From: Psychrobacter submarinus
GTDB lineage: Bacteria; Pseudomonadota; Gammaproteobacteria; Pseudomonadales; Moraxellaceae
Assembly (NCBI RefSeq): GCF_904846685.1
Contig: NZ_CAJHBQ010000002.1
Location: forward strand, 248,001-312,000
Direction of reading: 5' to 3'
DNA: 64,000 nt
The first letter of the stretch is position 1. Every line of letters starts with the position of its first letter. The position numbers and the translations under genes are program-made. Positions 38,000-46,545 of the stretch are shown piece after piece. Below the pieces are notes generated by a model. The model saw only the letters and a list, made by a program, of their open reading frames with translations. It had not been told where the DNA came from and did not search any database.

Positions 38000-38176
38000 T
38001 TATCTTCTACTATCTACCTCCTGTGCTACCCCTTTATAACTACCTTTCATACCACTCATAAATCGACCTGTAGCAGCGTCTCTCTTAAGCGAATGCTTAG
38101 GGTTACTAGGATGCTTCATTTGAGTTCGAGCTTTTACCGAACCTCTGCGAGTACTACGGCCTGTGTTCTTAGCCAT
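38000..38176 (-). CDS. Small basic 58-aa protein of a conserved accessory family
   Basis: The minus strand encodes a short basic protein starting MAKNTGRSTRRGSVKART and ending FKGVAQEVDSRR-like (SYKGVAQEVDSRR). The layout of MAKNTG, GSVKARTQ, LKRDAATGRFM and KGVAQEVD blocks matches a widespread family of small uncharacterised proteins that I recall from other genomes. It is too short for ordinary gene calls and is masked by a plus-strand shadow frame. Its position next to the KTSC and 310-aa genes suggests an accessory origin. Confidence 0.72.
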   Translation of the reverse strand: MAKNTGRSTRRGSVKARTQMKHPSNPKHSLKRDAATGRFMSGMKGSYKGVAQEVDSRR

Positions 38177-38308
38177 AATTAAATTACCTCTCTATTAATT
38201 AGCTTTAGTGGTTTTATGCTATCTATATTTTAGTTGCACCTCCTTTTACTAGACCAAGTTATCTATTAGGCTCTCTAAATTAGATCAGAGAGCCTAATGG
38301 CCAAATTT

Positions 38309-40585
38309 TTAAATCTTACAAGCCCCGCCAGCACAATCATCTTCCATATCCGCTTGTGCATCGTTCGCTCCATCACGCGTGTTGTGATAATACAACGTCT
38401 TCACACCCATTTTATAAGCGTTGAGCAAGTCTTTTAGCAATATTTTCATCGGTACACGGCCACCTTCATAACGCACCGGATCGTAGTTGGTATTAGCCGA
38501 GATACTTTGATCGACGAATTTTTGCATGATAGCGATAAGCTTGAGGTAGCCATCGTTATTTGGCATTTGCCACAGTAGCTCGTATTGACCACGTAATTTC
38601 TCAATCTCTGGTACCACTTGCTTGAGGATGCCATCTTTTGACGCTTTGATAGAGACCAGACCACGTGGTGGCTCGATACCGTTAGTGGCGTTGGCGATTT
38701 GGCTTGAGGTCTCAGACGGCATCAAGGCGGTTAGGGTAGAGTTGCGTAAACCGTGTTCGGTAATCTCACTACGTAGCGTTTCCCAATCGAGATGTAGTGG
38801 CTCTTGGCAGATGTTATCCAAGTCAGACTTATAAGTATCGATCGGCAAAATACCTTGCGAGTAAGTGGTCTCATTAAAGGCAGGGCACGCGCCTTGCTCG
38901 CGGGCGAGTTTGTTTGACGCTTTGAGTAAATAATACTGCAGCGCTTCAAAGGTTTGATGGGTCAGGCCTAGTGCTGAATCATCTGAATAGCGCACGCCAT
39001 TTTTGGCCAAGTAGTACGCATAGTTGATCACGCCCACACCTAAGGTACGGCGGCGCATACTGCCATTTTCAGCAGCTTTGACCGGATAGTCTTGATAGTC
39101 GAGTAGGGCATCAAGGGCGCGGACGATTAATTCTGCGGGCTCTTCGATATCGCTAACGCTCTCGACTTTACCCAAGTTGACCGCTGATAGGGTACAAAGC
39201 GCGATTTCACCTTCTTCGTCATTGATATTATCAAGCGGCTTAGTCGGTAGCGCAATCTCCATACACAGGTTTGACTGGCGAATCGGTGCAACGCTCGCGT
39301 CAAACGGGCTATGGGTATTGCAATGATCGACGTTTTGGATGTAGATACGGCCGGTGCTAGCACGCTCTTGCATCATCAGGCTGAACAGATCTGCCGCTGG
39401 AATCTGGCGCTGACGTACAGAAGGGTCGCCTTCGTACTTGGTGTAGAGCGCTTCAAACTTCTCTTGATCTTCAAAGAACGCATCGTACAGACCTGGGGTG
39501 TCATCCGGCGAGAATAAGGTAATGTCTTGGCCTTTAATCAAGCGCGTGTACAAGGTTTTGTTGATTTGTACGCCGTAATCCATGTGACGCACACGGTTGT
39601 CTTCGACACCGCGATTGTTTTTGAGTACAAGGAGTGATTCAACTTCTAAATGCCATAGTGGATAGAAGAGAGTCGCGGCCCCGCCGCGCACGCCGCCTTG
39701 CGAGCAGCATTTGACTGCCGTTTGAAAGAGCTTATAAAACGGGATGCAGCCGGTATGCTGCGCTTCACCGCCGCGGATAGGGCTACCCAAGGCGCGAATA
39801 CGGCCAGCGTTGATACCGATGCCAGCGCGCTGCGAGACATAACGCACAATCGCGCTGGTGGTCGCGTTGATAGAGTCGAGGCTGTCACCGCATTCGATAA
39901 GTACGCACGAGCTGAACTGGCGCGATGGCGTACGTACACCTGACATGATAGGCGTCGGTAGGGAAATTTTAAATTGTGAGGTCGCGTCATAAAAGCGTTT
40001 GACGTAGCTTAAGCGCTCAGCTTTATCGTAATTGGCAAATAGACACATGCCTACGAGCATATACAAAAACTGCGGGCTTTCATAAACGCGCTTGGTGACG
40101 CGGTCTTGTACGAGGTACTTGCCTGCCATTTGCTCTACCGCGGCATAAGCAAGGTTCATATCGCGCCAGTGATCGAGGTAGGCTTCTAGCTCATCAAACT
40201 CGCTACGGCTGTAGTCGGCTAGGATATGCTCGTCGTACTTACCTGCTTCAGTTAGAGTTGTAACATGATCGAATAGGTGCGGCGGCTCAAACTGATTATA
40301 CGCAATCTTACGCAGATGGAAGATAGCAAGGCGCGCGGCGAGATACTGATAGTCAGGCGTGTCCTCTGAGATGAGATCGGCAGCTGACTTGATGATAGTC
40401 TCGTGGATATCACGGGTTTTGATGCCTTCATAAAACTGAATGTGCGATTTAAGCTCCACTTGTGACACTGACACATTATCTAAATCGTGCGCGGCCCATT
40501 CGATTACCTTATGGATTTTATCCAAATCTATAGGCTCTAGGCGTCCGTCGCGTTTGGTTACTTGAATATTATCAATATGTGTCAT
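38309..40585 (-). CDS. nrdA: Ribonucleoside-diphosphate reductase class Ia, alpha subunit
   Basis: NrdA is the catalytic subunit of aerobic ribonucleotide reductase. An ATP-cone starts at VTKRDGRLEPIDLDKIHKVI (~7-26). Catalytic residues are visible in SSCVLIECGDS, NLCMEIALPT (Asn, thiyl-radical Cys, Glu) and LCTLSAVNLG. The C-terminal redox pair is in CAGGACKI. I start at ATG 40585 (MTHIDNIQV), preceded by GAGGGCGGT, and not the frame's first ATG at 40606. The product is 758 aa, close to E. coli (761 aa). Two NrdR-box-like palindromes lie upstream. Confidence 0.96.
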   Translation of the reverse strand: MTHIDNIQVTKRDGRLEPIDLDKIHKVIEWAAHDLDNVSVSQVELKSHIQFYEGIKTRDIHETIIKSAADLISEDTPDYQYLAARLAIFHLRKIAYNQFEPPHLFDHVTTLTEAGKYDEHILADYSRSEFDELEAYLDHWRDMNLAYAAVEQMAGKYLVQDRVTKRVYESPQFLYMLVGMCLFANYDKAERLSYVKRFYDATSQFKISLPTPIMSGVRTPSRQFSSCVLIECGDSLDSINATTSAIVRYVSQRAGIGINAGRIRALGSPIRGGEAQHTGCIPFYKLFQTAVKCCSQGGVRGGAATLFYPLWHLEVESLLVLKNNRGVEDNRVRHMDYGVQINKTLYTRLIKGQDITLFSPDDTPGLYDAFFEDQEKFEALYTKYEGDPSVRQRQIPAADLFSLMMQERASTGRIYIQNVDHCNTHSPFDASVAPIRQSNLCMEIALPTKPLDNINDEEGEIALCTLSAVNLGKVESVSDIEEPAELIVRALDALLDYQDYPVKAAENGSMRRRTLGVGVINYAYYLAKNGVRYSDDSALGLTHQTFEALQYYLLKASNKLAREQGACPAFNETTYSQGILPIDTYKSDLDNICQEPLHLDWETLRSEITEHGLRNSTLTALMPSETSSQIANATNGIEPPRGLVSIKASKDGILKQVVPEIEKLRGQYELLWQMPNNDGYLKLIAIMQKFVDQSISANTNYDPVRYEGGRVPMKILLKDLLNAYKMGVKTLYYHNTRDGANDAQADMEDDCAGGACKI

Positions 40586-40624
40586 ACCGCCCTCGTAAAT
40601 TATCAATAGTTAGTCGTATTACTC

Positions 40625-40656
40625 AGTCAAAACTGTCCTAAGTCAAAACTGTCCTA
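40625..40656. repeat. 16-bp tandem duplication in the nrdA leader
   Basis: AGTCAAAACTGTCCTA occurs twice head to tail without mismatch, 40 bp upstream of the nrdA start codon and inside its likely 5' untranslated region. Confidence 0.9.
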
Positions 40657-40761
40657 TAGTGTTATCGACTTCTTTTATTAAGCAAGCTATAACCAAAAGC
40701 TTCTGTGCTTTTTTTTAGGCAAAAGAATACCGAAGGCTCTAGTCAGGTAAAAAACCACTGA

Positions 40762-40809
40762 GCACTACATATAGCGTATTTGTTAGTAAGTAGACACAAT
40801 ATAGCGGGA
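40762..40809. promoter_or_regulatory. Two NrdR-box-like palindromes upstream of nrdA
   Basis: Box 1 (40762-40777, GCACTACATATAGCGT) matches the consensus acaCwAtATaTwgtgt at 13 of 16 positions by eye. Box 2 (40794-40809, ACACAATATAGCGGGA) matches at about 12. Their starts are 32 bp apart, three helical turns, the spacing known for cooperative NrdR repression. They lie 177-224 bp before the nrdA start codon. Match counts are manual. Confidence 0.65.
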
Positions 40810-41042
40810 ATAATTTGAAAATGCTATATTGATTTTAGATTGAATTTATGTTGTTGAGGTGCTAAATTTCAGCAAAGAGCGATGGCATAAGGCCTAGAAG
40901 ATATGTAAAGAATCATAAATTTTTTTATAAAAAACAGCTTGCTTTTCACTTTTGCGAATTTGATATCTTTGCTACTGATAAAGCAGTGGGAAGCGTAAAA
41001 TAGCGGCACAGATTGTACCCGATAAGCACGGTCAATGCCATA

Positions 41043-41073
41043 AAAAATCGTCACCTAAACAGTGACGATTTTG
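41043..41073 (-). terminator. Terminator of ybeD
   Basis: AATCGTCAC pairs with GTGACGATT over a 7-nt loop, followed by six T on the minus strand. It lies about 100 bp beyond the ybeD stop. The gap between nrdA and this hairpin (40586-41042) holds the nrd regulatory region and no gene. Confidence 0.85.
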
Positions 41074-41171
41074 GTTGTGCTTTTCGATGTATTAAGAGGA
41101 AAGACTCGCCAAATAACAACTTAGATAGAGCGCTGACTCGTTGTAGCCGCTTCTAGCAAGAGGTTTGCTGC

Positions 41172-41552
41172 TTATACCACCATACGTACCGTTTGCGCGT
41201 TATCAAGCGCTGCATAAAGCTCATTCACTTGCTCAGCGCTAGTCAGATACAGATTAACCCGCGCTGAATGAAAGCGGTTGGTCTTTGAAGGCTTGACTTC
41301 AATAGAGGCTAAGTCGAACTCAGGGAACTGACTGCCCAAAATGAGTTTTAGCTCATTGAGTAATGTTTCGTGTTCGCCTTCATGACCGATCACACTCATC
41401 GGATAGTTCATGGGAAATTCCCACAGCTCTGGGTTTTGAATATCCGTTTTTTTACCTTTTAAGATGCCGTTATTAGCGACTAATTCGGTGACTTTGACGT
41501 CTCTTTTGCTGGCTTGTTGATCGTTAGCGTTGTTTTTTGGATCGTTACTCAT
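41172..41552 (-). CDS. ybeD: YbeD family protein (DUF493)
   Basis: A small ACT-like-fold protein of unknown role, linked to lipoate metabolism in E. coli only by gene position. The core LWEFPMNYPMSVIGHEGEHETLLNEL... is typical: a P-MSVIG motif, then a ferredoxin-like fold ending with YLTSAEQVNELYAALDNAQTVRMV. Length is 126 aa including a ~40-residue hydrophilic N-terminal tail that the E. coli protein (87 aa) lacks. It lies downstream of rpoD with a terminator between, so it is probably transcribed separately. Confidence 0.87.
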   Translation of the reverse strand: MSNDPKNNANDQQASKRDVKVTELVANNGILKGKKTDIQNPELWEFPMNYPMSVIGHEGEHETLLNELKLILGSQFPEFDLASIEVKPSKTNRFHSARVNLYLTSAEQVNELYAALDNAQTVRMVV

Positions 41553-41599
41553 AATGAAACCTTTGTTGTTTTTTCAATATTAATGCTAGAGCCGCACAC

Positions 41600-41628
41600 A
41601 AAAAAGCTGAGACTCGCTCAGCTTTTTT
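41600..41628 (-). terminator. Terminator of rpoD
   Basis: AAAAAGCTGAG pairs with CTCAGCTTTTT over a short loop. It follows the rpoD stop by about 65 bp on the minus strand. Confidence 0.9.
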
Positions 41629-41694
41629 ACTTATTGCCTGCTACTGTCTTGCCTCCTTTATGAGGCTAAAATAGCGTTTTTTCAAGCTGCTATA

Positions 41695-43614
41695 TCAATC
41701 ATTCTCAAGGAATGAACGCAAGTGCTCAGAGCGCGAAGGGTGGCGCAATTTACGCAGCGCTTTGGCTTCGATCTGACGGATACGCTCACGGGTGACGTCG
41801 AACTGCTTACCGACTTCCTCTAGCGTATGATCGGTTGGCATATCGATACCGAAGCGCATTTTGAGCACACGCGCCTCACGTTCGGTCAAATTGCCTAATA
41901 CATCACGCGTCGCTTCACGCAAACCTGCAGATGTTGCATCATCGACAGGGCTTGAGATCGTCCCATCTTCGATAAAATCGCCTAAGTGCGAGTCTTCATC
42001 ATCACCGATAGGCGTTTCCATAGAGATCGGCTCTTTGGCGATTTTTAGCACTTTACGGACTTTGACTTCGTCCATCTCGAGACGTTCGCCTAACTCTTCA
42101 GGCGTAGGCTCACGCCCCATCTCTTGCAACAGCTGACGCGAGACGCGGTTTATTTTGTTAATCGTCTCAATCATATGCACCGGAATACGGATGGTGCGCG
42201 CTTGGTCAGCGATTGAGCGGGTAATCGCCTGACGGATCCACCAAGTGGCGTAAGTTGAGAACTTATAACCGCGGCGATACTCAAACTTATCGACCGCTTT
42301 CATAAGACCAATGTTACCTTCTTGAATGAGATCCAAGAACTGTAGACCACGGTTGGTGTATTTTTTGGCGATTGAGATAACCAGACGTAAGTTAGCCTCG
42401 ACCATCTCTTTTTTGGCACGGCGGGCTTTGGCCTCACCAACTGCCATACGGCGCGCGACATCTTTCATATCAACGATTTCCATGTCGAGCTGCTGCTCGT
42501 AGTCGCGGATTTTACGCTGCAGTAGAATCACATCATCAGTGACTTTTTCTAAAGTTTCGGCAAAGGCTGGCTTGCCTTTTAGGCGCTCTGTGAGCCAATC
42601 GACGTTAGTCTCGTTACTTGGGAAGGTCTTACGAAACTCGCTACGCGGCATACGGCCACGGCGGATGACCAGGCGCATAATTTGGCGCTCTTGCTTACGC
42701 ACATCATCATAGACATCGTGCATGATGGCCATGACTTGATCGGACATGCGATTGTTCAGTTTGAGCATCATAAAGCGCTCAGCGAGTAGAGCATAAGCGG
42801 CTTTTGCTTGCTCGCTACCACGGCCATATTCAATTAAGGCTTCTTTAGCAGTAACAAATAAGTCTTCGATCTCCTCGATACGCAGGCGTACGGCTTCTGG
42901 GTCGATACGGCCGCTTTCTTCTTCAGCTTCTTCTTCCTCGACGTCATCTTCGTCTTCATCGTCTTCGTCATCGAGCTTGCTCTTATCTTTAGCTTTGAGG
43001 ACAGGTGCTTTTTCTTTCTCCTCACGGGCCTTTTCTTTTTCTTCTTTAACGCGATCTTTTTCTTCTTTAGCTGCCAGACGATCTTCTTCAGTTTCAGGAT
43101 CTAAAAAGCCGGTAATCACATCAGAGAGTTTTTTCTCACCCTCTTGAACCTTTTGGTATTCATCAAGCACAAACTGTACCGTACCAGGCCAGTAGGCCAT
43201 CGCATGCTGCACATCGCGGATACCTTCTTCGATACGTTTAGCGATAGCGATCTCGCCTTCACGAGTCAGTAGATCAACAGTACCCATCTCACGCATATAC
43301 ATACGTACAGGGTCAGTGGTGCGTCCAGGTTCTGTCTCAACAGAAGCGAGTACGGCTGCTGCTTCATCCGCTGCCATATCATCATCGCTTGAATCATCGC
43401 TCATCAAGATATCATCAGCATCAGGAGCAGATTCAAAGATTTTGATCCCAACGTCCGTCAGCATCTGCACGATATCTTCGATCTGATCGCTTTCGGTAAT
43501 AGAGTCTGGAAGTTGATCATTCACCTCAGCATAGGTGAGATACCCTTGCTCCTTACCCATCTGGATTAGGGTAGCTAGCTGGGAGGTGGAATTAGATAAG
43601 GACTTATCGTTCAT
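41695..43614 (-). CDS. rpoD: RNA polymerase sigma-70 factor RpoD
   Basis: The primary sigma factor. Region 1.1 is at the N terminus ([21 protein letters not shown]), region 1.2 holds [21 protein letters not shown], and a large non-conserved region follows. Regions 2.1-2.4 run through [50 protein letters not shown] and [13 protein letters not shown]. Regions 3 and 4 end with [24 protein letters not shown]. The 639-aa product carries a striking charged stretch (~185-240) with Glu/Lys repeats and then an almost unbroken Asp/Glu run, longer than in E. coli. dnaG lies upstream, as in the classic macromolecular synthesis region. Confidence 0.97.
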   Translation of the reverse strand: MNDKSLSNSTSQLATLIQMGKEQGYLTYAEVNDQLPDSITESDQIEDIVQMLTDVGIKIFESAPDADDILMSDDSSDDDMAADEAAAVLASVETEPGRTTDPVRMYMREMGTVDLLTREGEIAIAKRIEEGIRDVQHAMAYWPGTVQFVLDEYQKVQEGEKKLSDVITGFLDPETEEDRLAAKEEKDRVKEEKEKAREEKEKAPVLKAKDKSKLDDEDDEDEDDVEEEEAEEESGRIDPEAVRLRIEEIEDLFVTAKEALIEYGRGSEQAKAAYALLAERFMMLKLNNRMSDQVMAIMHDVYDDVRKQERQIMRLVIRRGRMPRSEFRKTFPSNETNVDWLTERLKGKPAFAETLEKVTDDVILLQRKIRDYEQQLDMEIVDMKDVARRMAVGEAKARRAKKEMVEANLRLVISIAKKYTNRGLQFLDLIQEGNIGLMKAVDKFEYRRGYKFSTYATWWIRQAITRSIADQARTIRIPVHMIETINKINRVSRQLLQEMGREPTPEELGERLEMDEVKVRKVLKIAKEPISMETPIGDDEDSHLGDFIEDGTISSPVDDATSAGLREATRDVLGNLTEREARVLKMRFGIDMPTDHTLEEVGKQFDVTRERIRQIEAKALRKLRHPSRSEHLRSFLEND

Positions 43615-43998
43615 AATTACTCGCTTGCATCGGGCATTGTCATAACAGATATAAAGGCTAAATGCTTGGATTGACCTATAAGCTTAGCAATTAGTCATCC
43701 TCTACTATGACAATGAGTTGATATGAATAAGGGCTCAAAAGCATCAATGCTATAAATAGACTACAATTCAAAATAGCAAAAAAATAAAAAATTGGTTCAA
43801 ATTGCTCAAATCAAGCTGATAACGGCGTAGTTTAACACAGACCTATGAAAACAGAATACGGCTAATCAGCGCAGATACTAGAATCTCTTGTTTTTTAACC
43901 GCTGATTTGAAAGCTTATTGAGCATTATCATAGATGATGGGGTCAGCTGCTAGGGTTTTAAAGGGTTTGGCTAGGATAAAAAATAAATTAAGCCCGTC

Positions 43999-44174
43999 CT
44001 AGGGCGTGTCCCTATTTCAAAAATGATGATGAAAATGAGATAAATCGCAGGCAAACAAGGAAAATAGCGAAGGTAATATCAAGATATTGACCAGCTATTT
44101 GACACCGTTTGCCAAAGATTTAGCCATTTTTAGCCCATTTAGTCATAAACGCTTGAATTAGGGACACGCCCTAG
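43999..44174. mobile_element. 176-bp MITE-like element between dnaG and rpoD
   Basis: The element is bounded by exact inverted ends CTAGGGCGTGTCCCTA and TAGGGACACGCCCTAG. With the adjoining TTCAA/TTGAA the arms reach ~21 bp with one mismatch. It has no open frame. Its outer bases TAGGGCGTGT are the same as those of the 307-bp element, but the interior is unrelated, so both may be mobilised by one transposase. A CTAG or TA duplication at the edges is consistent. The rest of the 594-bp gap (43615-44208) is AT-rich and holds the rpoD promoter, which I cannot pinpoint. Confidence 0.8.
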
Positions 44175-44208
44175 ATCATTTGTAGGCCAGACTCGTCGCA
44201 CCATCTAC

Positions 44209-46314
44209 TTAGCTGCCCATCATTTGCGCGGATTGTTCGGCTTGCTGGGCCCGCATCCAATCATTGAGGTGCTGGGTTTGTTTTCTAACGATGGCGAGTT
44301 TGACATGATTGGGGTTTTTTATCAGCTCTTGGGTCTTTTTTTGCATATGCAGCTGCAGTAGCTGCATAACTAGTGTCTCAATCAGCGCATCCAAGCTTAA
44401 GATATTTCTGGCGTGTAAGGTCTTATAAAAAGGACCCCAGCTACGACTCAGCGACTCTTGGGTACTCGCGGTAAGATTAGATAATATAAAATGCGCTGCC
44501 GCATTGGGGTCTTTTGGCAAGTAATTGATACAGCGCTTGATGGTACTGACTACATCTATCAAAGGAGCATCTTGCAAATCCTCCCAAACCAAAGCGCGCA
44601 TGGCGTCAGCCGAGGCTTTTTGCTGGATATGGGCAGGCAGGGATAAGCTTGTGAGCCCTGCTTGCTGCCAAATCATCTCAATCGGATCTTCGCTTAACGC
44701 TAAGGGCTGAAACAAAAAGCACAGCTGCAGCTGCTGACTGATGGTCATATCACCATCAAAGTCTAACAAGGCATCTTTAGCTTCACTGTTTTGACTGCGT
44801 TTGCCGCCCAGCTTTTGATAGATATCATTGTTGAGCAGATAACGAAAGCTACTGCCTTTTGGCAAAGAAGCTGTCAGTGTTCGCACTTGCGACATCAGCT
44901 TCGCTTTGCCTTCTGCTAAGCTCATATCATAACGCTCACTTAAGTAAGCGAAGATATATTGCGACAGCGGCATGGCGTTTTTGATCTGCTCGCGCATAGC
45001 TTCATTGCCGTGCGCTTTAATAAAAGTGTCGGGATCATGGTTGTTCGGTAAGGTCAAAAACCTAAGCTCTTTGTCATCGGCGAGTACCGGTAGCGCCACC
45101 TCAAGCGTGCGCCAAGCCGCTTTTTGTCCGGCGCTATCGCCATCAAAGCTTAAGGTGAGCGTTGGGTTTAAGGTCAAAAGTTTTGAGATTTGACTCTCAT
45201 TAATCGCTGTACCCATAGAGGCCACCGCGCCATAAATGCCTGCTTGATACAGCGCGATGACATCCATATAGCCTTCAACGACGAGCCAATCCTTAGCCCG
45301 CTGCTGGCGCGACTCATAATAACCATAGAGTACATGCTGCTTGTGAAAGACGGGCGAGTCTGAGGAATTAATATACTTAGGCTTGACTTCATCATCGAGC
45401 GCGCGGCCACCAAAGCCAATTGTGCGTCCTTGATTGTCACGAATCGGGAAGATGACGCGATCACGCAATAGATCATAATCACGACCTGACTCTGACTGGC
45501 GCACAAGCCCTAGCGCCTTTAGCCCTTCTATATCTTGAGGAAACTCATGCTCAAGGTGCTGCCAGCCAAAAGGCGCGTAGCCTAAACCAAAATCCTCAAG
45601 ACTTTGCTCAGTGATACCGCGGGCGGCAAAGTAATGCTTGGCATGCGGATGCGTGTGCAGATTACGCTGATAAAATTGCTGAATCTGCGTCAACAGCTCG
45701 TATAAGTTGCCGTCTTGCTCACTGGCACTATCAGCGCCGATTGGCATTGAGTAGTCATCAGCCATAAGCCAATCTGGCGGCTGTTGGTCATCGATAGGGT
45801 TGTAATCAGGATAATCCATAGCCGCGGACAAGTCGCTAGTATAGTTATCAAAATAATCACTACTTGCGTGGCTGGCATAGAATGCATCATCATTATGATA
45901 GTCAGGCGCGGTAACAGAAGTTTGCTGCACCGGCGAAGATGTGTTGTCCACTACCTTTGGAGGCATAGGCTGAGCAATGGGCCTCGGCTTGCTGCGCTGG
46001 TAGCTGACGTTTTTTTGCTCGTCTTTCGGGACTTCGATGCCGGTCTGCTTAGACAGCTCGTCAACCGCTTCCATAAAAGTGAGGTTTTCATAATCGCGCA
46101 AAAAACTAATCGCATTACCGCCGACGCTACAACCAAAGCAGTGGTAGATGTTTTTTTGTGGATTGACATAAAAAGAAGGCGATTTTTCACCATGAAAAGG
46201 GCAGCAGCCTTTAAACTCGCTACCTGCTCGTTTGAGCGTAGTATGCCGACCAATCATGCTGATCAAGTCAGCTTGGCTATTTAATTGCTCGAGAATATGG
46301 TTAGGAATACTCAT
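44209..46314 (-). CDS. dnaG: DNA primase
   Basis: DnaG makes RNA primers at the replication fork. The CHC2-type zinc finger is at CCPFHGEKSPSF...YHCFGCSVGG (~37-65). The RNA polymerase core has ERYDMS-type helices, TOPRIM motifs DWLVVEGYMDVIAL and LSFDGDSAGQKAAW, and the FGGRALDDEVKPKYINSS stretch. Helicase-binding sequence follows at the C terminus. I start at ATG 46314 (MSIPNHILEQLN); the frame's first ATG 11 codons upstream adds a non-family segment. The product is 701 aa against 581 in E. coli, mostly from a ~110-residue Pro/Asp/Tyr-rich insert after the zinc finger. Confidence 0.95.
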   Translation of the reverse strand: MSIPNHILEQLNSQADLISMIGRHTTLKRAGSEFKGCCPFHGEKSPSFYVNPQKNIYHCFGCSVGGNAISFLRDYENLTFMEAVDELSKQTGIEVPKDEQKNVSYQRSKPRPIAQPMPPKVVDNTSSPVQQTSVTAPDYHNDDAFYASHASSDYFDNYTSDLSAAMDYPDYNPIDDQQPPDWLMADDYSMPIGADSASEQDGNLYELLTQIQQFYQRNLHTHPHAKHYFAARGITEQSLEDFGLGYAPFGWQHLEHEFPQDIEGLKALGLVRQSESGRDYDLLRDRVIFPIRDNQGRTIGFGGRALDDEVKPKYINSSDSPVFHKQHVLYGYYESRQQRAKDWLVVEGYMDVIALYQAGIYGAVASMGTAINESQISKLLTLNPTLTLSFDGDSAGQKAAWRTLEVALPVLADDKELRFLTLPNNHDPDTFIKAHGNEAMREQIKNAMPLSQYIFAYLSERYDMSLAEGKAKLMSQVRTLTASLPKGSSFRYLLNNDIYQKLGGKRSQNSEAKDALLDFDGDMTISQQLQLCFLFQPLALSEDPIEMIWQQAGLTSLSLPAHIQQKASADAMRALVWEDLQDAPLIDVVSTIKRCINYLPKDPNAAAHFILSNLTASTQESLSRSWGPFYKTLHARNILSLDALIETLVMQLLQLHMQKKTQELIKNPNHVKLAIVRKQTQHLNDWMRAQQAEQSAQMMGS

Positions 46315-46441
46315 AAGGATAAATATTTTAGCACAGAGACTGAGCAAGATTATGCTCAGCTTTTAATTTTGGTGAAATATTTAGAGGTGGCTTTACTCAT
46401 ACCTCATCATGAAGCGCGCTAGTATTTAATATTAGCTTAAA

Positions 46442-46479
46442 ATAAATAAGGCCAACGATAGCGTTGACCTTATTTATTT
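46442..46479. terminator. Terminator downstream of bamD
   Basis: AAATAAGG and CCTTATTT pair around a CAACG/CGTTG-like inner stem, with T-rich arms on both strands. It lies about 70 bp after the bamD stop on the minus strand and 95 bp before dnaG is reached. Confidence 0.75.
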
Positions 46480-46545
46480 GCATTTTTATCTACTGACATC
46501 GTACTTTGATACAGTATTAGTCAGCTGATTATATCAGTAAGCCGA

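Noticed and set aside
37865-38182. 105-aa plus-strand frame between nrdA and the KTSC gene
   Set aside because: Composition is unlike a protein, and the minus strand here encodes the 58-aa conserved-looking product.
45784-46284. 166-aa plus-strand frame
   Set aside because: Antisense within dnaG across its zinc-finger region; the minus-strand protein is clear, so this is a shadow.
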